NCBI GenBank assembly: GCA_900319375.1
Contig: ONOI01000012.1
Location: 1 to 39,624 of the forward strand
Direction: 5' to 3'
DNA from: an uncultured Bacteroidales bacterium
Lineage (GTDB): Bacteria; Bacteroidota; Bacteroidia; Bacteroidales; UBA932
DNA length: 39,624 nt
A program made the translations under genes and the position numbers. Below, piece by piece: positions 7,803 through 16,705 of the stretch. Within the stretch, counting starts at the first letter, position 1. Every line of letters begins with the position of its first letter. The notes beneath the pieces were generated by a model that was not told where the DNA came from, made no database searches, and saw only the letters and a list, made by a program, of their open reading frames with translations.

Positions 7803-10289
7803 TTATCTTATCAGTGTAGCATTACCAGAGGCATCATAATCATAGAGATGGCCGTTAGGATGATACTGGTTGGTCGTTGATGGATCTTCGCCCCAGTACC
7901 AGAGGTCATAGACATAGCGACAGGAACTTATAGTACTTGCCGATTCAGGGTCTGAGAATGTGATATCTGCATTGGCTGCTGTAGGGATGTATACGAGTCT
8001 TCCACTGCCGGCCCAGTATTCGGTATTCGTTGCGTAAAGGACAGGTATCACACCTTCTTTCTGACGAGCTACGATAAATGCAATCTCAGCTTCTGTCGGC
8101 AGACGCCATCTGCCCGCCGGGTAACCTGCCTCTTGATAGGTAGCTCCGCGCTTGACAATATTTGGGAATGTCAGGCTCTCGTTTGCGTTGAGTGCAGACG
8201 AAACCAGAAGCCTGGGAGCAATGATACTCTGGTCTGCTGGCACCTGGGTGGAAATCAGTATGCTTCCGGGCTCCTCCCAGGATCCCGCAAGTTCCGTTGG
8301 CGAGTTGTTATGGTATACGTAAGCATAGAAATTACTCTCATTGGTCCAGGCGTTTGCTCCGTTATAGACGTCTGAAGCCGGGACACGGGGATCTCCAATA
8401 CGATAGTGTATATCTTCATTGTTGGCTCTGTAATAGTCATTACTGCTGTTGAAAGAAGATACTGTAATCAATGTAGTATAGAAATTCTTGTCGATAGATG
8501 AACTCAGATTACTTACCCTTCCCAATACGAGGCCATATGAGCCACAAGTATGCCCGTTTATCGTCGTCGTACCGGAGGTGATATAATAATTGTATGATGA
8601 CCATAAGTTATTACGTCCATTATGATAGAAGGTTCCGGTGGCTCCAGTAGTATTGTCATTATAACGATAATAGTATGTTGGATTCCAACCACCACTGCTT
8701 GCATCCCAACCCGTTCCCGGAGGAGTCGTTGTCAAACGAGAAAACCAGCCATTCACGAACACGTTTCCAGCCCCCGTCTCTCTGACCAACTGAATGGAAG
8801 GGTTTTGTACAAATGTCACTCTCTGCATACAACCATCTTCATTGGTAATTTCAGCATTGACCGTGATGGAAGTATACATATTCTCCAGTGAGTGGTAGAA
8901 GGAAACGTATCCGGGATTCCCTTTATCTACAGTTATACTTCCGGCATTTGTTGAGACAGTCTCAGAATTACCTGAAATTGTCCTATTAACATTCTGAGTC
9001 CTAAGAGGGTTTGCATTTGAGTTGTCGTAGTACTGTACGGTTGTAATTTTTACGGATGAAATCGGAGAGCTGGTGACATACGTAAAATAGACAGTTGCTT
9101 CGTTATTGAGAGTCTGCTCCGGATGATCCAATACAAGGTATTTGTATGTAATCAATTCTCCAGGGATAACTCCCTGACCACCTCCGGAGGCACTTTCGTT
9201 CATCCAGGGGATAATCTCATAATCACACTCGGGGATAACGACAAAACTCTCCTTATCCGCTCCACCCAGTGAACTAACCTTTACAAAGGTGCGATAGAAA
9301 ACATTACGTTTCAAGTCAAGTGTTGAGACATTAGGGCTCAACTGATATTTTTTCCACTGGTAGTCTGTTTCTCCCTTAATACGCCAAGGAATACGGAACA
9401 CCACGGTGGTCGCATAATCGCTCAGATCGCTCCAAGCGCAGGGATATGAATAGAACGGGACGTGGGTATAGGTATACTCCTCGTGACCGGTGATTTCATC
9501 TCCTGGATTAAGGGCAGTGATTTCACGGGCGCCATAAGAGACGTAATCTGTATTCTGAACAACATAATCTCCGTCTACCTTGCCCTTCTTCACTGCATTG
9601 GACATACTGATACCAATGCCGGCATCAAACACAGGTTCCCAAGTCTGATTGGACTCGTCTTCAAACTCTTCAGGTATAAGCAGGAAGAACTGAATTTTCG
9701 CCGCAGCGCGGGTAACTTTGATACGTCCGCTGGCTGTACGATTATCATCTCCATCTGTTGTAAGTGTCACCGTGGACGGCTCATCTGCGGACATTACGAA
9801 ACTGCCCTGCACCGTCTGCGCGGTAAAATCGTTTTCAACCACCAATTCTTTCAGTTCAGCGACAGAAGAGTGATTCAGATCGTAACTGAGCGGCGCATTG
9901 CAGATAACGAAAAACTCGCAAGTACCGGAATTCTTATCTCCGAACATCCTTAGAGCATCGGCATCAGTGAAGAAGACCTTCACCTTATAGACAGTACTAT
10001 CGCCTTCCGCAACCGCATCGGCGCCACGGCCCAGAGCAGTAAACACGGCATTTGAGACTGTTCCTCCATTAGTATAGAAGAAACAGTCAACACTCTTTAC
10101 GAGGTTTTCATTGTAAACATCTGCACCTCGGCTGCTGACCTTGGTAGCAAGAGAAGGATGCAAACCGCCCAGGGTGATTTCAATACAGTGGTCAGGAATC
10201 CCGTTGGAGGGCAGGGGGTCTATTCCGCATCCCGTCCATAGCAGAAGGGGAAGCAGAATAGCCACTATATTTCCAAATATGTGTTTCAT
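7803..10289 (-). CDS. Large fimbrial lipoprotein with C-terminal FGE/Fib_succ-like domain (candidate minor fimbrial subunit)
   Basis: 828 residues from the ATG at 10289, preferred over in-frame ATGs at 10313 and 10301 because AGAGG lies six bases before it and the signal peptide starts there. Lipobox LWTGC (Cys21) and a TKV motif at 49-51 align with the TKA site of its neighbours. Residues of about 60-370 show fimbrillin features (KVTRAAAKIQFFLLIP). A middle part is rich in Asn, Tyr and Ser. Near the C-terminus (about 715-740) the segment AGRWRLPTEAEIAFI matches the start of formylglycine-generating-enzyme-like or Fibrobacter major-paralogous C-type-lectin-fold domains, often used as sugar- or protein-binding modules. 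It probably decorates the fimbria; a DUF4906-type label is possible but not certain. Confidence 0.75.
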   Translation of the reverse strand: MKHIFGNIVAILLPLLLWTGCGIDPLPSNGIPDHCIEITLGGLHPSLATKVSSRGADVYNENLVKSVDCFFYTNGGTVSNAVFTALGRGADAVAEGDSTVYKVKVFFTDADALRMFGDKNSGTCEFFVICNAPLSYDLNHSSVAELKELVVENDFTAQTVQGSFVMSADEPSTVTLTTDGDDNRTASGRIKVTRAAAKIQFFLLIPEEFEDESNQTWEPVFDAGIGISMSNAVKKGKVDGDYVVQNTDYVSYGAREITALNPGDEITGHEEYTYTHVPFYSYPCAWSDLSDYATTVVFRIPWRIKGETDYQWKKYQLSPNVSTLDLKRNVFYRTFVKVSSLGGADKESFVVIPECDYEIIPWMNESASGGGQGVIPGELITYKYLVLDHPEQTLNNEATVYFTYVTSSPISSVKITTVQYYDNSNANPLRTQNVNRTISGNSETVSTNAGSITVDKGNPGYVSFYHSLENMYTSITVNAEITNEDGCMQRVTFVQNPSIQLVRETGAGNVFVNGWFSRLTTTPPGTGWDASSGGWNPTYYYRYNDNTTGATGTFYHNGRNNLWSSYNYYITSGTTTINGHTCGSYGLVLGRVSNLSSSIDKNFYTTLITVSSFNSSNDYYRANNEDIHYRIGDPRVPASDVYNGANAWTNESNFYAYVYHNNSPTELAGSWEEPGSILISTQVPADQSIIAPRLLVSSALNANESLTFPNIVKRGATYQEAGYPAGRWRLPTEAEIAFIVARQKEGVIPVLYATNTEYWAGSGRLVYIPTAANADITFSDPESASTISSCRYVYDLWYWGEDPSTTNQYHPNGHLYDYDASGNATLIR

Positions 10290-10302
10290 CGTTCCTCTCA
10301 TT

Positions 10303-12477
10303 TTAGTTCGCATTCTGCCAGATGGTCCATTCGGTCACACCTGACAAATTTACAAGGTTCAAAGCCACGGTAGCGTCGCCTGTGGCGTCGATATAATAAA
10401 TTCTCAACTTTGCGTGGCTGGTAACGGAAGCTTCAGTATCAATAGGTTTGATGTAAATGTAATTCATAACCTCGGGATCAATGGCATTACGGATAGATGC
10501 AACGCGATTGCCGTGGTCATCGAGAATGAAGTTGCCGTTTTCGTCACAGAAGCCGAATGCTGCATCTCCTACCAGGGAGGCCTGCCACGAAGCATACTTG
10601 CCGGTTCCCAGTTTGAAGTAGAACTTACCCATTCGGTTGTTGATCCAGACATTGCCTTGAGCATCCGCGTAATCAATATAAGATGAGTCGTAAGTAAGGG
10701 CCTGAATCACGTCATTGATATTGGCGTTGTAGTCAAAATCAAACTCCTTGAGTTCCCAAGGTTTGGGTACTACGTCAAGCTCTATCTTATCACCCGCAAC
10801 GATGAGGTTGATGTCGTATGCACGTCCACCTTGAAGAGATGTAATGATCTCACCGCTGAGGTGAGGAGAAGTGTCGTCATCATAGTTTACCGTCGCCCCT
10901 GTAAGTGACGAACTTGTGATAGTCCATTCTTCGGCAGAATCATCAATCCAGGTATTACCCCAACTGGGATTACTCCATGCACTCCATGCACTCCAATCGC
11001 CATAATCGGAAGTGAATGTATAGTTGGCAGCATCACTAGCTTCACTATTGCTATACGCTGTGTTCCAGCTACTATTGTTATTATTCACACTATACACCGT
11101 TATTATCTCCGAATTACGGGTCCTCTTGCGACTACGAGAGATTGTTCTTGTTTGTTTTTGGATAATTTGCCGGCTCTGATTGGCGGTAAGGGTACCTTGA
11201 ACATTCAGTTTATGGTAATCGATAGTAACTGCAATACGATCACCGGTTGCGGATTCCCTTGGAACCGCATAAAGGAAATAGCCGGACATCAGGTCCGAAG
11301 GTGTTTCAGTAATACCCGTATATGTATTGAAATTGCTCTGTACAGCAGCAGCAGAAACATACTGAAGTGATTGAGAAAGGACATTGCCGCAATTCAGCAC
11401 ATACTCCGGAGAACTTCCGGGGAATTTGGCTGTATTAATCCACTTTGGGAAATAAGAAACTGAATTGTCAAGCACTAGAGTTCCTGTCTGATTAAAACCC
11501 TTCAGGGTAACCTGTTCAACCAAATATCGCTGACCACTTACAGAATAAACGGCATTAGAAGCAGTTTCGGTCCTTGTACGATAGCGAGTCTGAACTATTG
11601 ACTCTTTTTCCGTCTGGGTTTGAACCGCATGATAATCTCTTACATAGTAACGGTTATTACCAACCCACTCTCGTCCCGAATGTTGACTATAGTACTCTGA
11701 ACTATTTGCCACAACAGGATTAGCATCCTCGACAGATGGCGTGGTTTCCCCATCCTCCGGATCACCTGCTGTTCCATTGGAACCGGTGACTGTTCCTGTG
11801 GCCGTCTGGTTGCGTATTTCTCCAGGCAAGGTACCTTTCACACCTAGGTGTACCTTTGCAACTGCATGCCTGAAATGGAAATCTACCGTTCCCTCGGGAT
11901 CATAATTGTCCTTCTCAACATTTTTGTGAGGATTGCCGGCTGTATTTGTTCCCCAAAGGATGTCACGCTGCTTACTAAGTTCAGCAACAGATAGATTCTG
12001 GGCTACGTAGTCATCATAATTGATGTAAGGGACCTTGCCGTCATATTCTACGATGCCGTTCCAGGTATCCCAGGGAGCATATGCAAAGAGAGAGAGGTTC
12101 TCGCCTTCGCTGGTAGGCCAGAACTCAGCCTTTCCGGAGTTGCTCCAAGTTGAAGCAGAATATTCAAACTTACGATTGTTAAGAACAAGGCCATACTTAG
12201 AATAGTCAGAGGAATCAGTAGCCGCCGAAAACTCTTCTGCGCCTGTATAAAAGGCATACACACCAAAGCCCCTTGACTGAAGCTCGGTATTGTCGATATC
12301 TGTTATGTCTCCCACCGCCTTAGTCATAGGGACCCACCCCACGGGCAATGTAGCAGTAGCATTTACTACCACATCACTCTTATGGTAAAACCCTCTTTCC
12401 GTCGGCAACACTTCTCTATGACAAGATAGCGCCGCGGCAGCGATGGAAATTAATGCAATTATTCGGAGAGTCTTCAT
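10303..12477 (-). CDS. Fimbrillin family lipoprotein with large low-complexity insertions
   Basis: 724 residues; lipobox ALSC (Cys19), TKA at 52-54, then fimbrillin signatures FGVYAFYTG and NLSLFAYAPW. The position corresponding to the conserved WTYSPIKYWPN of the other subunits reads STWSNSGKAEFWPT. It is much longer than its paralogues because of two insertions: one near 280-310 rich in Arg, Thr and Gln, and one near 430-510 with a basic stretch (TRTISRSRKRTRN) followed by repeats of Tyr, Asn, Ser and Trp (DWSAWSAWSN). The C-terminal part looks like a second beta domain ending in VTEWTIWQNAN. It lies between smaller fimbrillins and the two giant proteins and ends 13 bases before the next start. 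Probably a minor or anchor fimbrial subunit; the insertions look surface-exposed and variable. Confidence 0.8.
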   Translation of the reverse strand: MKTLRIIALISIAAAALSCHREVLPTERGFYHKSDVVVNATATLPVGWVPMTKAVGDITDIDNTELQSRGFGVYAFYTGAEEFSAATDSSDYSKYGLVLNNRKFEYSASTWSNSGKAEFWPTSEGENLSLFAYAPWDTWNGIVEYDGKVPYINYDDYVAQNLSVAELSKQRDILWGTNTAGNPHKNVEKDNYDPEGTVDFHFRHAVAKVHLGVKGTLPGEIRNQTATGTVTGSNGTAGDPEDGETTPSVEDANPVVANSSEYYSQHSGREWVGNNRYYVRDYHAVQTQTEKESIVQTRYRTRTETASNAVYSVSGQRYLVEQVTLKGFNQTGTLVLDNSVSYFPKWINTAKFPGSSPEYVLNCGNVLSQSLQYVSAAAVQSNFNTYTGITETPSDLMSGYFLYAVPRESATGDRIAVTIDYHKLNVQGTLTANQSRQIIQKQTRTISRSRKRTRNSEIITVYSVNNNNSSWNTAYSNSEASDAANYTFTSDYGDWSAWSAWSNPSWGNTWIDDSAEEWTITSSSLTGATVNYDDDTSPHLSGEIITSLQGGRAYDINLIVAGDKIELDVVPKPWELKEFDFDYNANINDVIQALTYDSSYIDYADAQGNVWINNRMGKFYFKLGTGKYASWQASLVGDAAFGFCDENGNFILDDHGNRVASIRNAIDPEVMNYIYIKPIDTEASVTSHAKLRIYYIDATGDATVALNLVNLSGVTEWTIWQNAN

Positions 12478-12489
12478 ACGCGCTCTTCT

Positions 12490-13719
12490 TTAATTGTCCA
12501 TAATAACGTCTTCGCCTGCATCCAGCCAGTCAACCACATCGGCAGTGACCTTGATCTGTTTGAGGTCCAGAGTAATATTATAGGTATAAATCTTTCCTGC
12601 CTGCCACTCATAAACGCTTGTTGTGGTAAGAGGAGCAGACAGAGTATTACCCGTGTAGGAATAGTATTCACCGGTAACACTATCCTTTTTACGAGTAACG
12701 TCGAAATTAACTTCGATAGTGGCGTCCTTGAAGAATTCGTGAGGTATCATCAACAGGAATTCCTCAACATCCCAGGAATCGGTATCGGGGTTATAGCAAA
12801 CCTCCGCAGTAACGCCTGATGTACGGTTTGGACGTCTGGCGACCAGGGCGCCAGTAGGCCAAGTTGGAGTAACAGTCGTACGGCCGGTTGCATCCGTTGT
12901 AGCGAAATCAGGGACGGGAATACACTGACCGAAGACCGCGACATTTCTAAATACTATATAATTAATTGTAAGTTCCACGTCATCGTTCCCTCCAGCATCG
13001 AAAATAACATTTTTCACACGAATCTGACTGAGGGCGTGATGGAAGAAGAACTTAACCTTTCCGCTGGCAGAGCCAGTGAGTCCTATAGCATTATTGTCCG
13101 CCCAAACTGCCTTACTCTGATCAAGGCAAAGGTCAGAGACCATAAAGTCAACCTGATCTCCGGAGTCCTCGGGAACGACATAATAGAATCCTACCATACC
13201 CTGGCGCTCGGAATTTTTATCCAAAAATGGCTCCACAATTGTATTTTCGTTTGCAGCGCCGGATGTATTTAGTTGGTTCCAAGGATAGTATGCAATGAAT
13301 GAAATCCTATCCAACTTATTGCGCGGCCAGAAGCGGTCGTTGACATAATCATAGGTATAATTACCAGCATCCTCGGAGATGCTTACCGCCTCATTATAGA
13401 ACAGGTTGGGTGCATTGTAATCACCTGCACCTGTCTTCCAGGTACCGGCAACTCCGGAACTCTGGGGATGGAAATATCCGAAAACACCCATACTTGTACC
13501 GTCATTGAGATGTCTCGGAGTTCCCGTACCGTCCGGATCACCCACAAAGAATGCAGGGTCTGCCTTTGTCTGGTTCCTGCTAGTATACCACGAGAAATCG
13601 ACTCTGTCGGAAGATTCCTCATAGCCTAATTCGGCGTCATATCTGACGTCGTTTTCTATCCTTAGACACGATATAAGTGCCAGGATAGAAAGAACTGATA
13701 TGAAGGACCTTATTCTCAT
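12490..13719 (-). CDS. Fimbrillin family lipoprotein
   Basis: 409 residues with lipobox LISC (Cys18) and TKA at 51-53. The conserved FimA-superfamily core is visible: MGVFGYFHP, a diverged WTYSP equivalent ending in RFWPR, DRISFIAYYPWN, VDFMVSD, and VKFFFHHALSQIRV, the helix-like segment before the second domain. The C-terminal domain ends with YEWQAGKIYTYNITLDLKQI and VVDWLDAGEDV, the usual end of the family. Mature fimbrillins polymerise by donating a strand after proteolytic removal of an N-terminal piece. It lies 12 bases from the next gene and 3 from the previous one, so it is in the same transcript. Confidence 0.87.
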   Translation of the reverse strand: MRIRSFISVLSILALISCLRIENDVRYDAELGYEESSDRVDFSWYTSRNQTKADPAFFVGDPDGTGTPRHLNDGTSMGVFGYFHPQSSGVAGTWKTGAGDYNAPNLFYNEAVSISEDAGNYTYDYVNDRFWPRNKLDRISFIAYYPWNQLNTSGAANENTIVEPFLDKNSERQGMVGFYYVVPEDSGDQVDFMVSDLCLDQSKAVWADNNAIGLTGSASGKVKFFFHHALSQIRVKNVIFDAGGNDDVELTINYIVFRNVAVFGQCIPVPDFATTDATGRTTVTPTWPTGALVARRPNRTSGVTAEVCYNPDTDSWDVEEFLLMIPHEFFKDATIEVNFDVTRKKDSVTGEYYSYTGNTLSAPLTTTSVYEWQAGKIYTYNITLDLKQIKVTADVVDWLDAGEDVIMDN

Positions 13720-13722
13720 CGT

Positions 13723-14838
13723 TTATTCCGGTACTGAAATGTTACTATTGCCCACGATCCAGTCATCACCTGTCTCAACGATTTCCTCAAACTCAATTCG
13801 ATCAAGACCTGCGGTAATTTTGTAAATATAGTGTTTTCCTGCTTCCCATTCAAGAACACCGTAACGTTTTGACGCATCCGGATTTGTATTATCGAACAAT
13901 TTCACGGAGAATGAGTCTCCGGTATACACTATCGGATCGGGATGAGACGGGTCAGAAGACTCGAAGGTGATGTCATAATTGAGCGTAAATGTAGCGTCCG
14001 CACTGATAGTTTGCGGGATTGCCAGGAGACGCAGGAGAGTCGTTTCGTGGACGTCAATATCGTTTTGTAAAATAGTATACTCGCCGCCAACGCCACTCCA
14101 CACAAAAGGAGTTGTACCGGGATCTTCTACAGTACCGGACTTTTTGATGTTAGTGAGCTTAAGAGTGTTGAGCTTTGCACCAGTTCCTTCAGCAAGTTGG
14201 AATTCTACCAATGACAGGGCATGCTTGAAGAGAAGGGTAACCTCTCCATCAGTAATCGAGCCGTGGTTTTCGGCATCATTCTTATAAAGGTCATGGAGTG
14301 GTGCTGTAATCATCAAGTCTGTCTGATCGTCGGGATCCTCCGCCTGTGTGAAGACTATTTTAGGAACACCGCTGGTGTTATTGTCAAAAGCGGTTGTGGT
14401 TCCCGGCTTATACAGGCTCAAGCCTGCTGCCTCGCGCGGGTAATAGCCCCAGAAGGACAGTTTGTCGATATTATCACTGTTGGCTCCTGTGCCGAATTCA
14501 TTCGGCCAGTACTTGATCGGACTGTATGTCCAAGAACCGTCACTCTGTTTTGTAAGGGCTGTATGATACATAAAGTCCGGAATGTTGTTTCCGGCTGCAG
14601 TCTCGGAAGCCCAAGTACCGTTGTCGTGGTAATAACCATATACGCCTACCACCGCGCCCTCGGCGAAATCTCCGCCTGGCGCCACATAGCTGGCGTTGGC
14701 CTTTGTATCGGTGCGCTGACGGTAGGTAGTGAAGCTAACGGGAAGAGGATCGCGCTTCTCAATCTCGGTCTTGGCACACCCTGCCCCCGCCGTGCCGATC
14801 AGCACCGCTGCAAGTATGTATTTCGCCGTTTTTAACAT
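13723..14838 (-). CDS. Fimbrillin family lipoprotein
   Basis: 371 residues from the ATG at 14838; the longer frame begins with GTG at 14859, inside the hairpin stem, and is less likely. Lipobox AGAGC (Cys21), TKA at 45-47, then VVGVYGYYHD, SWTYSPIKYWPN, KLSFWGYYP, TDLMITAP and VTLLFKHALSLVEF. The C-terminus LEWEAGKHYIYKITAGLDRIEF is the typical second-domain strand pair. It is the first gene after the run of three hairpin-flanked subunits and is only 3 bases from the following fimbrillin, so it appears translationally linked to it. Probable structural or accessory subunit. Confidence 0.87.
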   Translation of the reverse strand: MLKTAKYILAAVLIGTAGAGCAKTEIEKRDPLPVSFTTYRQRTDTKANASYVAPGGDFAEGAVVGVYGYYHDNGTWASETAAGNNIPDFMYHTALTKQSDGSWTYSPIKYWPNEFGTGANSDNIDKLSFWGYYPREAAGLSLYKPGTTTAFDNNTSGVPKIVFTQAEDPDDQTDLMITAPLHDLYKNDAENHGSITDGEVTLLFKHALSLVEFQLAEGTGAKLNTLKLTNIKKSGTVEDPGTTPFVWSGVGGEYTILQNDIDVHETTLLRLLAIPQTISADATFTLNYDITFESSDPSHPDPIVYTGDSFSVKLFDNTNPDASKRYGVLEWEAGKHYIYKITAGLDRIEFEEIVETGDDWIVGNSNISVPE

Positions 14839-14857
14839 GTTTTCTTTGTTTCTTGGC

Positions 14858-14887
14858 ACCCCTGCGGACGGTCAAGTCCGCAGAGGC
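14858..14887 (-). promoter_or_regulatory. Intergenic RNA hairpin 1 with TTGACC hexaloop
   Basis: On the minus strand GCCTCTGCGGAC pairs with GTCCGCAGGGGT (12 bp including two G-U pairs) around the loop TTGACC. It starts 24 bases after the stop of the 14912-16633 gene and ends 19 bases before the next ATG. No T-tract follows it, so it is not a normal intrinsic terminator. The same design recurs at 16663 and 18043. Confidence 0.75.
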
Positions 14888-14911
14888 AAAAGCATTATTG
14901 AAAAATAAAAA

Positions 14912-16633
14912 TTAAGCAGTTGTTACAGTGATAGTGATGGACTTGACAGCCTCGTCGTGGTGCTCATCAACAGCTTTCAATGTAAGTACGTATACGCCAG
15001 CGGCCACATTATCAAGAACAATCTTCTTGTTGGTGGTATCGATGGTGAAATTGTCCGCAGAATTATCAAATGCCACGCTATCCTTGGTAATGCCAGTGAT
15101 GGTAATAGTACCTGCGGCCTCAGAATAAACTGCGCCTGTCTCACCGTCACCATTTGCATCAACAACAACGTTTGCTGAGCTTGCGAGATTAAACAGAGGG
15201 AGATTGTTAGGCAGACCGATTTCAACGTCTTCTCCAGTGATTTCACCTTCATCGATGATGCCATCGTGATCAGCATCGTTCCAATTAGAGCCCATAACGG
15301 TCCAGTCTTCAACGCTGGCTTCAAACTTCACATCGTTGAGACCAAGGATCATAAGGAGGTTGTATTTCTTATTCTTCTCGATTGCAGGGAACTTCACACG
15401 GCCCCAAACAGTCTGCTCAACATCGGTGTAATGGTTGCCATCTGTTCCAGGAAGCTTCTCGTCCCAAGTACGGACAGTATAGGTGATTGTCACATCAACA
15501 ACCGGCTTTGTGCCAGGAACAAGAATGATAGGGCTGCTTTCGTCTTTGTAGACGTTAACTGCGGAAGCTGTTACACCAACGGGAAGAGCTGCGAAGTTTG
15601 CGAAAGTCTCAGGCTCTGCAATACGGTCAGCGAGTTGGCTATCAGCAGTTCCAGCAGTAACTTCGTCGGGATCATTGGTAATAGTCTGTTTGAACTGAAC
15701 GGCCTGACCGGCTACATCAAGTACGAATTCTCCAGTGTAAAGATCGAGTTTGCCAGTCTGGACGTCGTCTGCATAGTCAATGGGATTTCCATCGATATCG
15801 GTTACAGCAACGGCAGGTGTTCCCTCTTCCTCGGGTGCGCTCTCAACGATAATCTTGGTTACGGTAATCTTAGTTCCATTATTTGTACCGAAACTGTTGG
15901 TAGGAGTGATAGTCTCTGCATTAGCCTTGATGATAAGGCCGTTAGCTACGTAATTAGCATCGTCAGGATCGGTAATTTCGCCTTCCTGAGAGCCGCCGAG
16001 TTTGGACAGAAGGTGCTGGAATATGAAGCGAACCTTGTCAGTGGTACGGGTGAGGTTGTTGTTGATGGTGTAAGTTACAACGGGATTAGCAGGGTCGGTG
16101 TTGTCCACGTTCTTGGTCTTGTAGCCCCACATAAGATCTACGTTAGGGGTGTTCTTGGCGTTTGAGAAGCCGTAGTGTACAAGATTGTGGCCAGTGGTGG
16201 CGTCAATGGAGAAACCAGTAACACCTACAGTCTCAGCATCGCCAGGATTGGCGTAAGGTGCATATGCGAAGAAGCTGACCTTCTGTGCGTCTGCAGCCTG
16301 TCCGTTGGTAGGGTTAGGCCAGTACTTAATAGGGGAATAAGTCCACTCAGTACCATTGTGAGCAACCTGCTGGTTGAACATAAAGTCATTAGTAGCAGCG
16401 GCGAGATCCTCGTAATCGTCTGTAGCCGAATAGGTAGCGAATACGCCGAAGCCGTGCTGTTTGAGAGCGTCAAGGTTCATGTCGTCGGTGGGACCGGCCT
16501 TGGTAATGGTACGGCCGCTGTAGGCGCCGAAGTTGACTTCGTCCTGATTGGAGACCGTCGGAAAAGTTTCGCTCTTTGCGCATCCTGCAAGAACGAGTGC
16601 TGCTGCTGCAGCGATAAAGATAACCTTTTTCAT
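14912..16633 (-). CDS. Fimbrillin family lipoprotein with EF-hand loop and extra C-terminal Ig-like domain
   Basis: 573 residues; lipobox LAGC (Cys18), TKA at 44-46, FGVFATYSA, EWTYSPIKYWPN (96-107), VSFFAYAPY, VDLMWGY and VRFIFQHLLSKLG. The usual fimbrillin part ends near residue 449 (NLLMILGLNDVKFEAS). It is followed by a canonical 12-residue EF-hand calcium loop, D-A-D-H-D-G-I-I-D-E-G-E (453-464). A Gly/Pro linker leads to an additional beta-sandwich (about 485-573) that ends like a cadherin or Ig repeat (YVLTLKAVDEHHDEAV). None of the other subunits here has this tail. It is the third of three similar subunits that are each followed by a hairpin. Likely a major or side-chain-bearing subunit; calcium binding is inferred from the loop residues. 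Confidence 0.85.
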   Translation of the reverse strand: MKKVIFIAAAAALVLAGCAKSETFPTVSNQDEVNFGAYSGRTITKAGPTDDMNLDALKQHGFGVFATYSATDDYEDLAAATNDFMFNQQVAHNGTEWTYSPIKYWPNPTNGQAADAQKVSFFAYAPYANPGDAETVGVTGFSIDATTGHNLVHYGFSNAKNTPNVDLMWGYKTKNVDNTDPANPVVTYTINNNLTRTTDKVRFIFQHLLSKLGGSQEGEITDPDDANYVANGLIIKANAETITPTNSFGTNNGTKITVTKIIVESAPEEEGTPAVAVTDIDGNPIDYADDVQTGKLDLYTGEFVLDVAGQAVQFKQTITNDPDEVTAGTADSQLADRIAEPETFANFAALPVGVTASAVNVYKDESSPIILVPGTKPVVDVTITYTVRTWDEKLPGTDGNHYTDVEQTVWGRVKFPAIEKNKKYNLLMILGLNDVKFEASVEDWTVMGSNWNDADHDGIIDEGEITGEDVEIGLPNNLPLFNLASSANVVVDANGDGETGAVYSEAAGTITITGITKDSVAFDNSADNFTIDTTNKKIVLDNVAAGVYVLTLKAVDEHHDEAVKSITITVTTA

Positions 16634-16662
16634 AATACTTTAATTATTATATCAATTTTCGG

Positions 16663-16692
16663 ACCCGGGCGGGCGGTCAGGCACGCCTGGGC
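16663..16692 (-). promoter_or_regulatory. Intergenic RNA hairpin 2 with CTGACC hexaloop
   Basis: On the minus strand GCCCAGGCGTGC pairs with GCCCGCCCGGGT around the loop CTGACC; 10 of 12 positions can pair. It begins 13 bases after the stop of the 16706-17992 gene and lies 29 bases before the next ATG. It aligns without gaps to hairpin 3 (32 bases), while the stem bases differ. It is preceded by a CTTT run, as are the other two. Confidence 0.72.
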
Positions 16693-16705
16693 AAAGTGTG
16701 TTTAA

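Noticed and set aside
15266-16165. 299-codon plus-strand frame opposite a fimbrillin
   Set aside because: An antisense by-product of Thr/Val/Ala-rich fimbrillin codons; similar frames lie opposite several paralogues (17300-18088, 18682-19230) and none resembles a protein.
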